Both the position numbers and the translations under genes were made by a program. Shown here in pieces: positions 10,900-22,898 of a DNA stretch of 64,000 nt (its first letter is position 1; each line of letters begins with the position of its first letter). The stretch lies in the NCBI GenBank assembly GCA_027972325.1, contig JAPMOS010000005.1, forward strand, positions 342,001 through 406,000, written 5' to 3'. The notes under the pieces are model-generated. The model made no database searches, was not told the origin of the DNA, and saw only the letters and a list, made by a program, of their open reading frames with translations. This DNA is from Paratrimastix pyriformis. Lineage: Eukaryota > Preaxostyla > Paratrimastigidae.

Positions 10900-12690
10900 A
10901 TGGCCGAATTCGTGGTGCCCACCAATAAGGACGTGCCCTTCTCCATCACCAGTGAGGGACAGCAGTACCCGGTTATTTTGCGTGTCGTTGCTGGCTCGCA
11001 TCTCTACGGACTCGACTTCAAGAAGGGTGAATACCCATTTGATCCCGAGGTCTGATTCTGGCAGGTTTCGTCCGATTCCTTCTCATCTCCGCGCGCGTCT
11101 CTCAGTACGAATCCGACTGGGATTTTCGCGGCGTCTATCTTGCCCCTCCTACTGCCAAGCTGGGTCTGGAAAAGGTCCGCCTCCGCGCCCCCACCACCCC
11201 ACCCGTCTCATCAACCCCGCCGGCCATTCCAGTACCCTGAGCGGATTCAGCCCACTGCCGCTCCTGTTCAAGTCACGACCCGGGAGGCCCAGCAGATCAA
11301 AGACGGAGTCACGCCCCCGCCCGAGGATGGCCCCAAGGCGGCGCGTCCCCCCCCGGAGGAGGACGACATTGTCTTCTACGAGCTGAAGAAATTTGCTACC
11401 ATGGCCCTGGAGAATAACCCCGGGGTGCTGGACATTCTCTTTGCCAGTGACGAGAGCATCGTCAACATCACCCCACAGGGTCGTCGGCTCCTGGAATCGC
11501 GCGGACTGTTTCTGAGCACCCGCATCAAGGATGCCTTCCTGGGGTATGCCAAGATGCAGATGGACAGGCTGCAGGGCCACAAGAAATGGGTCAAGGAGTT
11601 CCCCAAGCTGGCCGAGGTGGCCGCGATCCTCGAGCGCGCCTACCAGGGCGGCGATATCGACTTCCAGTGGATCGCCGGTCTGCATCACCCAAAATTCAAA
11701 AAAATTAAAATTTCATAAATTAAAATTTCATCATCGACTTTTACCGGGGATGGTGGCGGCGGCGGGGCAGAGCACTTCAGCGGGGCCCTGGCCCGGCACA
11801 TCACCCACCAGGACGAGTCCAACAAGACCATCCTGGGTGACGCCAAGCACCCCTACCCGCCCGCGGCCCCCGCCCCCGAGTTCCAGACGCCGCCCCCGGA
11901 TGCCATCATCGGGTGCCCCGAGGCGAGCCCGCTGCTGATGGCCGTCCAGTGCGTGCCGCTCAAGTACGGCTTCTCTGGGACCGTCGCCGAGTGGATGCGA
12001 TACGCGACGCCTGCCCAGGTGCGCTTGGGTGTGCGTTGGCTGTGCGTGGCTGTGCGTTGGGTGTGCATGGCTGTGCGTTGGTGTGCGTTGGTGTGCGTTG
12101 GGTGTGCGTTGGGTGTGCGTTGGGTGTGCGTTGGTGTGCGTTGGGTGTGCGTTGGGTGTGCGTGTTTGGCTGTGCGTGTGTTTGGCTGTGCGTGGGTGTG
12201 CGTGTTTGGCTGTGCGTGGGCGTGCGCCCTTTGGGCCAGGTCGGCAAACCGTCGTTGTTGGCAGCATTCATCCTGATCATGGTCCCGATCATCGTCGCTT
12301 CGTCATCACCAATCGTCACCCTCAATCAGCATCATCAGATCATCATTATGTTTCTCACGTGATATTATTATCACCAACATCATCTCCCGATCAGCATCCA
12401 CTCACCCCCCCCCCCCCCCCCCCCCTTCACCCCGATCGCAGTGGAGCTGTGCCCAGGTGCGCGACCCGGCCAATCCCTTCCACTCGGAGCGCACCGTGAC
12501 CCGGGAGGATGTCGCCTTCCTGGCCACCCAGGCGGCCTTCTGCCCGCTGTCCCGCGGGGAGTACCTCGTCTACGAAGGCGGCAAGGGCATGCTCACCCGC
12601 AGCGGGGCCTTCTTCGCACACCCGGCCATCGTGGCCCCTGGCGGTCCGTCCCACCATCACCACCATCATTCATCATCACTATCGTCATCG

Positions 12691-12735
<45 letters not shown>

Positions 12736-13354
12736 ACGCCACCGCGGCCATATCACATCAGCAGCATCCAGTCATCACCACCGCCACCGCCACCCCCACC
12801 ACCCAGTCGTCGTCATCACCTTCCAAACGCCACCATTCACAATCATCCGAATCTGTGATGCGCAGCCCTGGGGCCGCTGCGTTGGGTGCTGACCGTCGAT
12901 GAGATCCGACACACCAACGACGGGCGCCACCTCAAAGTCCGCCACCCCCCTCCCCCCCTCCCCTTCCCCCCTCCCGTCCTATTGTGCACGTCCTCATCCG
13001 GCTCGCTCCCACACACCTCCACAGCACGCCTGGGATTGGTTCATCAACCGGTCGGCCCGCCGGTCAACCCTCGAGCGCCGGTTCGGCTACGACACCAAGT
13101 ATGCCTCCCACGTGGCCCGGCTGCTCTTCGCGTGCCGGGACATTGTCCGGACGGGCACCTACTGCCCGCGCCTGTCGGAGGAGGTCCGCCGGCGGGTGCT
13201 GGCCATCCGGCTGGGCGAGGTGACCTTCGACCAGTTCGCCGAGGCCATGGAGGGCCTCCGGGCCGACATCACCGCGGCCGCAAAGACCAGCCCGCTGCCC
13301 CGGGAGCCCGACTACGCGGCCGTCAACAGGCTGCTGCTCGAGCTCTCCGTGTGA
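10900..13354 (+). CDS. RlaP-type nucleotidyltransferase (RNA repair, pol beta superfamily)
   Basis: Seven exons (10900-11049, 11106-11174, 11233-11677, 11771-12018, 12442-12643, 12866-12936, 13025-13354) join to 504 residues. Exon 1 has RVVAGSHLYGLDF, the nucleotidyltransferase GSHxYG motif. Exon 2 has ESDWDFRGVYL, the S-D-x-D-x-RG metal-binding Asp pair. Exon 3 has DIVFYELKKFATMALENNP and then GVLDILF, and exon 7 has FGYDTKYASHVARLLFACRD and a C-terminal YAAVNRLLLEL. This order matches the RlaP/YcgL 'RNA repair pathway DNA polymerase beta' family (PF10127), found in bacteria and T4-like phages. The family adds nucleotides in RNA repair contexts; the substrate here is unknown. Residues of about 11775-12640 form a central insertion with several proline-rich stretches. 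Most donors are GTCYG; intron 4 (GTGCGC) holds a minisatellite. Confidence 0.82.
12019..12441 (+). repeat. Minisatellite and poly-C inside RlaP intron 4
   Basis: The intron opens with imperfect TTGGGTGTGCG and GGCTGTGCGT units to about 12235. It ends with a run of about 20 C just before the acceptor gatcgcag. It contains no coding signal. Confidence 0.85.
12650..12865 (+). repeat. CAT/CAC triplet repeats in RlaP intron 5
   Basis: CAT/CAC/CGT triplet runs at about 12655-12740 and CCACCG runs at 12778-12805, between the GTCCGT donor at 12644 and the acceptor at 12865. Open frames through it are low-complexity artefacts. Confidence 0.8.
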
Positions 13355-14267
13355 ACGGCCGCAATCTGTCAACAGGCTGCTGCTCGAGCGATGTATGTGC
13401 CGACTTCGGTTGTTCCTCTTCCTGTTGCGATGCCATCGTCGGACCGCGGCTTGGCAAAAACCCAATGGATCGAATAGGTGTCAGCACACCTCCCTCGGGC
13501 AGCCCCACGCAACAGAGCACAGCCCGCTGCACGTCCATCCGCTCACTCCCCCCCCCCCCCCCCCCCCACTCGAAGGAGCAGCAGAGTGGGTGCAGGGGGC
13601 GAAGACGATTTCAATGTTGTTGCTCTCCCGACCGACACGAACCCTCGAGAGAAACCTACAAGAAAAAAAAAAAAAATCGGCAAAGCAGAGCGAATCAAAA
13701 AATAACGCCAAGGCGAGGCGGGACGGGACGCTGAGAGAGGCCTGAGAGAGGAGCGAGAGCGGCGAAATGGCAGTTTTCGCGGGGATGAGAAACAAAAACA
13801 CAAAAAACAGAAGGCAGGGGGGGGGGGGGTACTGTCTACCAGAACAGCTCGACCTGCTGTTTGTGCCAATTGGGGATTGAATGCGTGAGATTCTTTTCGG
13901 TTTTGTTTTTTGTTTTTTGGTGTGGGTGGGCGGGTGGGTGCAGCAAAACAATATACAGAGAAACAAGGAGAAGACAAACCAACAAGCGAATGCCGGGGAT
14001 CAACACAACGGGAGGCATCAAAAAAGTGACCACACAAACGGACGACAAGGCCATTGGCAGCGGGAGGGAGGGGGAGGGAGGGGAGATATAAGGGATAAGG
14101 ATCAGGTAAGGTGACCTTCTCCTTCTTCGATAAAGAAGTAGGATGGGGGAGGGGAGAGGAATTGGGGAACTTTGAACCCAGGCTGAAGTAGAGGAAGCAG
14201 AGGAGGAGGGAGAGGTAAAAAGCGAACGAGAAGGAGTGTCAAGCAGGAAGATGGGCAGAACGGATGG

Positions 14268-14347
14268 ATGGAAGGCGATGGAAGGCGATGGAAGGCGATG
14301 GAAGGCGATGGAAGGCGATGGAAGGCGATGGAAGGCGATGGAAGGCG
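14268..14347. repeat. GAAGGCGATG decamer tandem repeat
   Basis: Eight near-perfect copies of atggaaggcg. Intergenic. Confidence 0.95.
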
Positions 14348-14459
14348 GGCATAAAAAAATCGCATGCAATTGCGGGGACGGGTTGTGTGGTAGAGAACAG
14401 AGAAGGGCACGGTGATGATCATAAAATCATAAAAATACGTGAGGGAACAGGCATTATTG

Positions 14460-14512
14460 GAGGAGGAGGAGGAGGAGGAGGAGGAGGAGGAGGAGGAGGA
14501 GGAGGAGGAGAC
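14460..14512. repeat. GGA trinucleotide repeat
   Basis: About 17 perfect GGA units. Intergenic. Confidence 0.95.
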
Positions 14513-15045
14513 GGCTGCGGGTTGGCAAGAGTTCGTTACAGAGGACGAGAGAAGTGTGCCAAGAGTTGGAGAACCGAGTCATTGAAGAGGAGGCCGAAGA
14601 TAGTGGTGATCGGCCACAGACAATGACGGATGCTGATCGGACCGGGAAGAACCATTCGCGCGCAAAGAGTGCGAGAGAAATAAGGAACGCGCTGCTTCGA
14701 AAATATGGGCGGCGGCGGCGGCGGCGGCGGAAACCAGAGGGGGGAAATAAAAATAAAAGAAGCATAGGTGGGTTGGAAACAAAGAAATTGAGCCAATCCA
14801 TGAATGTGTGGGTGGAACGGGGTCTGGAAATCCGCCAGGGGTACCACGCTCGACAAGTTAGAGAATGAAAAAAAAACAACCCGATGGGGGTAGTGGGACA
14901 AAAAAAAAAACAGGCACCAAGAAACAAGGTGAGAGGCGGCGGTGAAAAGCCCCAAAAAGGCAGCAGAAAAAAAAAATCCGCCCTAGGGAGGAGGTGTGAG
15001 TGAGCCCGGCGGAACGAGGCGAGGAGCAGACCAGCGAGTGAAGAT

Positions 15046-16974
15046 CTAGAAGCGAGGGACATTGCCAGGACCGATGGACTTGCTATGGGGCTGCTGCTGC
15101 TGCTGGGAGAACGCAAAGCCCGGGTATGTGATGGGTGCGGGGGCCTGCTGGGCCTGCCAAAGGGAATATGGCGGAGGAGCAACATAGGGCTGAACGGGCT
15201 GCTGCTGCTGAGCCTGCATCTGGGCGATTGCCTGGGCCATTTGGAATTGCTGATTGGGGGGGAGTTGCTGATACTGTTGCAGGAGGGCCTGCTCCATTTC
15301 GGGGGTCAGAGGCACATTGGACAGGGCAGGCTGAGAGATGAGAGGCAGCGGGCCGGTCGGATTCGATTGCCGGGAGCTCAAGGCGGCGGTCTGGGCCATC
15401 AGCATCTGGTAGCTGGCCTCATAAAGGGCGCGAGCAGCCAGGAAGGCGTCTGAGGCGGCCTGAACCGACTCGGGAGACAGGGCGGGAGCAGGCAGCAGGG
15501 GCGCAGAGTTGCTGTTGCTGTGGTCGTCGAGAGGGAGCCCCGTCCACACGGGGGTGTTCGCGGTGGTGGCGCTGGACAGAGATGACGGGGTGGGGGTCGT
15601 GCGCATGGGTTCAGGCATCGCCAGCTCTTGCAGAATGGGCGCCATGCCCGTGGGTCCGGCCTGTTGAGGCGGAGGCGAGGTGGCGCCGGCAGGTTGGGGA
15701 GACGGCCGGTAATACGAAGAAGCGGCTGCAGCGGCTGCAGCGGCAGTCTCGGCAACGTTAGGAAGTGATGGATGTTGCCCTTTGGCAGGCTGAACGTAGG
15801 GCGAAGCCGAATGGGTGCTCGAGACCGATGTGTTCAGAGCCAGGGGTGAGGTGCAGTGGGGTGGCGGGGAGCCCAGGTTGGTGGGGGCCCCGGCGAGGGC
15901 ATTGGGCGTCGACATACGACGGGAGGCGCGGATGTAGTTCGGGGTGGCGCTGACGTTCAGGGGTTCGGTGGGGTTCAAACAGTTCGAGATGGAATGGCGG
16001 TGCCCGCGCTGGTACTGGGCAATCAGCGGGTTGACCGGGGGCGGAGTCGGCAGCACGGAGCGGAGAGAGGCCAACGACATGGGATCAGGAGTGGCTTCGG
16101 CCGGGGTTCTCGAGACGCCAGGATTCGTAGCTTCCGAGCCAGCGTCCGTGGCGGGTTTACGGTGCAGAAAGACCTCCGAAAGAACAGTGTTGGTGGGGAC
16201 GACTGCAACAGCAGGGGGTCCCTTCGAGGCGACGGAAGGCTGTCGAGAGAATTCAGCACTTAGAAAAAGAGACCAGAATTCAGACCGGAGCAGGAACAAC
16301 AGGAGGCGGAGCAGTTTGAGAAAGCGGGGAGGAGAGTTCATGGATGAAACGGCAGCGATTACCTAGAAAGAGAGCAGAAAATAGCCAGGAGATATTAATA
16401 AAAGAGAAAGAGTGTGAAAATCAGCCGACCATAAATACAACGTCCCGTCGAATGGAAAGCGGCACAAGGAACCGTCTTATACTACATCAATCAAAAAATA
16501 GAAAAGAAGGACACGCCGGGTCAGCAAAGAACTGAGGAATAAAGCGCGCTGGGAACCTTTGGGTGTCGCAACACAGCACGAAGCTCGTGGACACTGTGAG
16601 CAAACTTGCAGGCGTCACCATACCGGCAGGAACCCGTTTCCATAAAGAGCCGGCAAAGTTCGGTCTTGTGGCGATTCTAGTGAAAAGATATACAATTGAC
16701 CGTTAGAAGCTCCGAAAGAGATGTGAAGACCTGAGACGCAAGTTGTTCTTCAACGCTCATTGTCGATTCAACAACAGCGCGGACAGCAACAAGCTTGACC
16801 GAACCGTCGTTGTTCACCGATTCGGGCTTCCAAAGTTGGAAGACTCGCAACTGAACGAAATGAAATTGGAGTTGAGAGCGTTAGAAAGCCAATTAATGAG
16901 CCAAGAACAAGAACTCAACAACAGAAACAGACCGAAGGGTTTTGCGTCGGTGGAGAAATGGTGGACTGATCCAT
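15046..16974 (-). CDS. Tandem CCCH zinc-finger protein, TTP/ZFP36-like
   Basis: Six exons (16974-16933, 16850-16731, 16676-16557, 16481-16430, 16362-16286, 16239-15046) join to 534 residues. Exon 3 encodes [18 protein letters not shown] followed by [13 protein letters not shown]. Exons 4 and 5 encode [18 protein letters not shown] and then NRCRFIH. Both are C-x8-C-x5-C-x3-H, each preceded by the (R/Y)KT(E/V)xC lead-in of tristetraprolin-type tandem fingers. Such proteins bind AU-rich 3' UTR elements and promote mRNA decay. An intron splits finger 2 after Tyr-Gly. The C-terminal 400 residues are low-complexity Ser/Pro/Gln with poly-Ala and poly-Gln and end GPGNVPRF. Introns are 43 to 82 bases with donors GTCTGT, GTCTTC, GTTCCC, GTCGGC and GTCTGA. 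Small first exon [14 protein letters not shown]. Confidence 0.88.
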
Positions 16975-17216
16975 AGGGTCTTCGAGAGATTTCGCGCGGA
17001 AGCCGGCCCGGGGCAATCACGCAAGTAACAGAGGCGGGTCGAGGGTTCGAGGTGACGGCTCGCGCTGTGCCATGCACGGGAGGCTGTTGACCTCTCGAAA
17101 CCCATTCTTTGGATTGTTCGAATTCTTACTTTTCACCGAATCGGAATCTGAGTCAAGGAAGAAGTTATTTTTTTGTGATCAATTGTCATGAAGCGCTCCA
17201 AGCCAAACGTCGGGCA

Positions 17217-18878
17217 TTAAACATCAGAATCCGTCGATACAGTGAAGTTGCGCATCAAGCGGAACGATGGTGCTCTTGTAGTTGGATCCCGATCGACCCA
17301 ATACTGCGGCGGTCGAGATCGGCTGTTGTAGGCGCTGAACATTCCAAGGGTGTATCCCCCTGCATCGGAGATCATCACCCAATCGCCCAGGGTGAGATCC
17401 ACGTTGGGCGGGAAGAGCAACCGCCGCCCAATCACATCGCCCGAGAAGCAGAGCGGTCCGGCAATGTCCCATGTCTCTCCGCCCGAGGGGTTGGTGCCCG
17501 CGGCTTGGGGCTCTCCCCAACCCTTCCAAGATCCCGTGACGCCATCCAAGAGTCCGATCCGGTGGGGCCACTGCTCGGGTCTGTAGCACTCGCGCAAAAA
17601 GCAGTCCGCCCCGGCATGCGTGAGGGCAATGCTGTGTCGAGGGACCTCGGGTGAGATCGGCGGGGCCGCCACCGCCCCGGCCGGGGTATATCCGACCACG
17701 GATCGCTTGGTGTACTCAACCCGGGCCAGGGCCACGCCACATTTGACGGTCATGGCTCGACCGAACTCGGTCACGAGGCGAAAGGGGGCCGCAAACAGCA
17801 CCGGGCAGGCCGCCCGCAGCCTGGCGGCATACTCGGTAAAGGTAGGCTGGGTGAGGTCGGTCGCATAATTCACGGGTAACCTGTTGGGAGTCAGGGGGAG
17901 ATATACGTGGTGATGATGCGCTGCTGGTCGAATCACGGGCAGACCCGCCTCCCAGGTCGAATGTCGTCACCTGCGGATTGCCCTCAGGACACCCGGCGTT
18001 GATTTCATTGACCAGGTCGAGAACCTGCCTGGCGGCCGCGACCATCATGTCCAGCGAGCAGCCCTGCGATCCGACATGGACATGGACGGCGCACATCCAG
18101 GGGTTCTGTCGGTAGGCGGCAAGCAGAGCGGAACGGGTCGACATCTCCCCGGATGAGCCGAACTTCAGCGGCACACCAAATTTGGATGTGAGAGTTGCCG
18201 TGCTCGTTTCGGCGATGGCACCGGCCCCTCCCTAAGCGAAAGAAGGCGGGTCGACATATTTGTGACATCGGCAACTGACCTGCACATTGACGCGGACGCC
18301 AACCCGAGGTACGGGCATATCCGGGAATTGCTGCTTCACCCGCGGAATGAGTTCCCGCAGGCGATCCACCTCGGCAAGGGAGTCCGCGTTGATGAGGACG
18401 CCATGACGAAGTGCCAGGGCCAGCTCACGAGCGGTTTTCACAGGTGAGTCAAAGACAAGCTTGTCTCCTGGAAAACCCAATGAAATGGCCAGCCGAAGCT
18501 CTCCTTCAGATGCGCATTCTGAGAAATCAACAGTCGGTGCGGTGTGTGACGAGGCAGGGGACCTGCGCCGAACCCGAGTGCCCGGGAAAACTCGAGGACA
18601 GCTGGATTTGCCTTGACTGCAAGGGCATGCAACGTTTGAGGATTCGGGAAGGCCGAGAAAAGGTCATCTTTCAATGATTGAAATCGGTCACCGTCGAAAA
18701 AAAAGGCGATCGGGGTATCATTTTCCAAGAGAAAATCATCACTTCTTGGAGTCAGGAGAGACGCCCGAAGAGCTCCCGCCAAAAGGGCGGCTGCGGAATC
18801 CGTTGAGGATGACATAGGGATATCCTCTGTCACCTTTAGGTTCAAGCGATTCGGAAACAACAAAACCGCGTCATTCAT
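17217..18878 (-). CDS. PLP-dependent fold-III decarboxylase (ODC/DapDC family)
   Basis: Four exons (18878-18563, 18518-18280, 18231-17945, 17880-17217) join to 501 residues. Landmarks in order: HALAVKANP with the PLP-binding Lys, [43 protein letters not shown] (EPGR-like phosphate loop), [10 protein letters not shown] with the catalytic Cys loop, and [16 protein letters not shown]. These define group IV decarboxylases acting on ornithine, diaminopimelate, arginine or carboxynorspermidine. GPLCxSGD resembles diaminopimelate decarboxylase more than classical ODC (GPTCDGLD), but I cannot assign the substrate. ATGs at 18878 and 18815 are both possible; the inner one leaves a wider gap to the divergent SRP receptor gene at 18890. 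Confidence 0.82.
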
Positions 18879-18889
18879 TTCGGGCAGCC

Positions 18890-21800
18890 ATGATTGACCA
18901 TTTCACAATTTTTTCGAAAGCCGGTGCTGTTCTTTGGTCATTCTCTTCCTGCAAATTGAAGGGAAACCCTGTTAATGAGCTCATCAAGACTGTTCTGCTC
19001 GAGGTCCGCCCTCCTGGCTGCAGTCCTCGCTGTATCAATCTGTTGTTTTACAGGAACGGTCTTCTCAGTCATCCTTCAACTATTTTTCGCAGACTCTGAA
19101 ATGGATTTTCGCCAATGAGTTCGATCTGGTCTTTGTGGCTGTCTACCAACAAATGCTGAACATGTTCTACATTGACCAACTGCTGGAAGAAGTAAAGCGA
19201 TGCTTCGTCGAGATGTTCCGGACCCGCCTTCTCAAAATTGATGGCGAACCCTACGATTTCAACCAGCAGTTTTTCTCGCTTCTTCGGGATTTCGAGAAAA
19301 CGGCCGAAGAGGTCAGTATTTAGCTTTTTGACGCCACCAGTGCGATTGGGACTCATCAATTCTGCAGAGTCGAATCGCTCGAAAAGTCCCCCAATTTACC
19401 AGAAAGACTCCCGCCCCCAAGGGGGCTGCCCATACCTCCTCGGCTCCGTCCACCTCTTCGGAGGGCGACTCGGCCACCCCAGCTGCCGGCGCAACCCCGT
19501 CGGCGGAACCCAACCCCACGGCAGCTGAGAACTCTGCCGTTCGGGTCCCCTCTCCCGTGGCCGACGCCGCTCCCTCCCCCCAGCAAGCCGTCCCGGCTCC
19601 TCCCGGCACTCCTTCGCCTTCTTCCTCTCCCTCTCCTTCGCCTTCGCCCTCTCCGCCACCCTCCGCGTCTCCCCTGCCTGGGCTTGGCAGCTCGATCGAT
19701 CCTTCCGACATCTTGCGTCAGAAAGGTCCGCCGCTGCTCTCCCTAACCGCACCACCACCACACCGATCGAATTCCCATCTCGACGGTACCCTTCGTTCTT
19801 TCCTTCATCTTGTTTTTGCTGGTTCCCCCGTTAGGCGTGCGTCCTCGTGGCGGCCCTGGCCGGTTTGTCCCCAAGCCCAAGTCTGTCCACATCCCCCCGG
19901 TTCTCGTCTCATCCTCAATCATCCATGAATCCTTGCGTGTACCTCCCCCCCCCCCCCCCCCTCCCCCCCCCCCAGGCCCGCAGCCGCCGGCGCTGTCGCT
20001 GCGCCCAGTTCGAGCCCGAAGCCCGACAAGAAGCCGGGCAAGACCATGCGCAGGTGGGACGACAACCTCACCCCGGAGGAGATGGCCGCCCTGAACCGCT
20101 CGCGGCCCGCGGCCCCGCAACCGCCACGCCCGGCGCCGCCCCCTGCTACTGAGGTCTGAATTCCCCATCGTTCCTATCTCTCTCCCCCCTTTTTTTTTTT
20201 TTCGCATGCCTCCACACACCACAATCATGTCCGTCCTCTCCCTGGCGAAAGAACCGATCAATCCGCATCACTGATCACTCGATCTTGATTTTCCTGCTGT
20301 TCACCCTCCCGCTCTGTCTGGCCATCATCACCTCACGACCCCCTGCCCTCTGCCGTTCCGGTCTCCAGTCGGCCCTGCGGCCGCCCACGGGCCCCATCGA
20401 CCTGGACGCCCCGCTGGACAACGAGGAGCCCGATGAAGAACCGCAGTCTGATGAGGAACCCCAGTCCGGGACTTGGGGCGAGGCCTCCACGGAGGAGCTT
20501 CTGGCAGGTCGGAATCGGGGTGATGGTGACGGGGTGAGGTGCCCGGCAGGTCCTTGTGACGCTCAAGCCATGTCGTTTTTTTCCCTCATCAGGATCGTCC
20601 GCAAGGCCGCAAGGCGCCTCCCCGGCCGGCGGTGCTGAGAAGACCCGCGTGGGCGGCATGTTCAGCTTCTTCAAGGGCCTCGCCGGCCAGCGGGTCTGCC
20701 ACCCCCCACACGAATACCATGTACATTGTGTGGGTCCCCCCTGGATGTGGTTGCGATGATGTGCTGCGTGGGGAGAGGCGACCAATTGTTTCCTCCCGTC
20801 TTCATTTTTTTCACCCACTCCATCACCCCACCGCCCACACGCCCAGCCGATTGACGAGGGCATGCTCCAGCCTGTCTTGGACCGGTTCCGGCAGGTGCTC
20901 CTCCGCAAGAACGTCGCCCAGGACATTGCCGACCGGCTCTGCCAGTCCGTGGCGGCCAGCCTGGTGGGCAAGAAGGTGCCCACATTCGCCAGTCTGTATT
21001 TGCTGTCGGTTGGTGTGCGGCGGTTGCTGCGGTTCGTGTCGTGGAAGGACCTTCGTTCGCCCACCCTCTTCCTTCTCATCTTCCGTGGTGCCCACACCAT
21101 TCGAATTCTCATTTCAAATTCCTTCTCTCCTTTCTTCTTCCTCGCCTCTCTCCTTTCTCTCCATCCCGCCCCCATCCCTCGCTACTCCAGCGCTGACCAA
21201 CACCGTGCGCACGACCCTGGAGGAGTCGTTGACCCGCATCCTGACGCCCCGGCGCAACATCGACATTCTGCGCGAGATCGCGGCCGCCCGCGAGGTGCAC
21301 CGGCCCTACGTGATGGTCTTCTGCGGGGTCAACGGGGTGGGCAAATCCACCAACCTGTCCAAGGTCTCCGACAATCTGCATCCCCAGCTCGACGATAACA
21401 GCAACATTTTTGCCTTCTCTCTCCCTCATCTCCACGACATCATTCTGTCCAAGGGCCCCCGTGGGAGACGGTGTGGGCGCTCCTCTTTCCATTTTTTTCG
21501 CATCCCAACTCCAACCGCCTCGTTTCCCCGTCTCCCCACCACTCCACTCCACCCGCCCCCCACGCGCCGCCCCCAGATCGCCTTCTGGCTGAAGCAGAAC
21601 GGGGTCAAGGTGCTCATCGCCGGCTGCGACTCGTTCCGCTCGGGTGCCGTCGAGCAGCTGCGGGTGCACAGCACCAACCTGGACATCCCCTCTTCGAGCA
21701 GGGCTACGGCAAGGACGCCGCCTCGATCGCCTTCGCCGCCATCGAACACGGTCGGGCGCCCTGTGCTGTGCCTTTGGGATCATGTGTGTCTGTGTGAGGG

Positions 21801-22557
21801 GGAGGGGGAGGGGGTCGAGACGTCCATTTGACTGTCGGACTACCCCACTCTGCCACCCGGTCTCATTCCCCCGGGCAGCCCGCCAGCAGCGGTACGACTG
21901 TGTGCTGGTGGACACGGCCGGGCGCATGCAAGATAACGAGATGCTCATGCAGGCCCTCGTCAAGGTCTACATCACCCCCACATTCAACGATGATGATGCT
22001 GTGATGACACAGATTTGCCCCCCCCCCCCCCCCCCCCCCCCCCCGCATGTCCGCTGTGGCTCATTTCCCCTGGTTCACCCGTCTGTGGTGTTGCACAGCT
22101 TGTGAACACCAACAACCCCGACCTCGTGCTCTTTGTTGGCGAGGCGCTGGTGGGCAACGATGCCGTCGACCAGTTGGGCCGGTTCAACTCGGTCCGTAGG
22201 CATCTCCCCCCCGTGAGGAGACAGAGGCGGGGAGGGGGAGCGGAGGAGGCTAGTTGATGATCTGATTCGTCGTTTTTGTTGTTGTTTGTCTTTTCCCTGC
22301 AGAAAATGGTGGAGGGAAGCCACCACCAAATCGATGGAATCGTTTTGACCAAGTTCGACACCATCGACGACAAGGTTCGCACTCATTCCTGGTGCCGACC
22401 CACAACCCACTCACCTTTGCCCTCTTAATAGGTCGGTGCAGCTCTCTCGATGGTCTACACCACCGGCCACCCGATTCTGTTCGTTGGGACGGGGCAAACA
22501 TACACCGACATTCGTCGCCTCAATGTGCGCACGGTGATTCGGGCCCTGCTCAAGTAA
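18890..22557 (+). CDS. SRPRA: Signal recognition particle receptor alpha subunit
   Basis: About a dozen introns. The N-terminal SRX domain begins [18 protein letters not shown] and continues [13 protein letters not shown], as in animal SR alpha (MLDFFTIFSKGGLVLWCF). A Pro/Ser linker follows, then [11 protein letters not shown] and the NG domain: [12 protein letters not shown] (P-loop), [58 protein letters not shown] and [10 protein letters not shown]. It docks ribosome-SRP complexes at the ER through GTPase pairing with SRP54. Most donors are GTCYG, and one intron (about 21964-22100) has a 27-base C run. Near 21687-21690 (a CCCC run) the frame must move by one base to continue into [11 protein letters not shown]. 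That looks like a one-base indel; a 38-base intron (21662-21699) is the alternative. Confidence 0.93.
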
Positions 22558-22898
22558 AGAGGGTATTTTTCTCTCGGGTTTTTTCCCCTTCTTTTTTTTG
22601 CGTGAAGAGCGCCGTTCGTCTTGATCGCTCCCATCCTTAACGGGGTAACAGGCCACAATGAAAAACACCATGGCTTACACCCCGCCTCCAAGAGCCGGGC
22701 CTTGCTCCGCCAGCGCGCGGCCATCGACGGCCGTGGGTGGCATCTGGCGCAAGGTGCCCCCCAAGATCAAGGTCGCGTGTGCCCCGCACGTTCATCTGCG
22801 ATCCCTTCATCTTCACAGCCTGCATTGGTCTCTCAATCCCGTCCCTCACCCACTAAGTTCCCCCTTTTTCCACCTCTCTGCTCAGTGCTGGCACCCGG

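Larger units (their letters stand above)
13355..15045. other. Intergenic, repeat-rich; no gene seen
   Basis: This spacer lies between two convergent genes. It holds a 19-base C run near 13549, A runs near 13664, a G run near 13819, a 10-base GAAGGCGATG tandem (about 14271-14345, eight units), GGA repeats at 14460-14512 and GGC at 14710-14728. I see no exon-like stretch with a family match on either strand. Confidence 0.6.
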
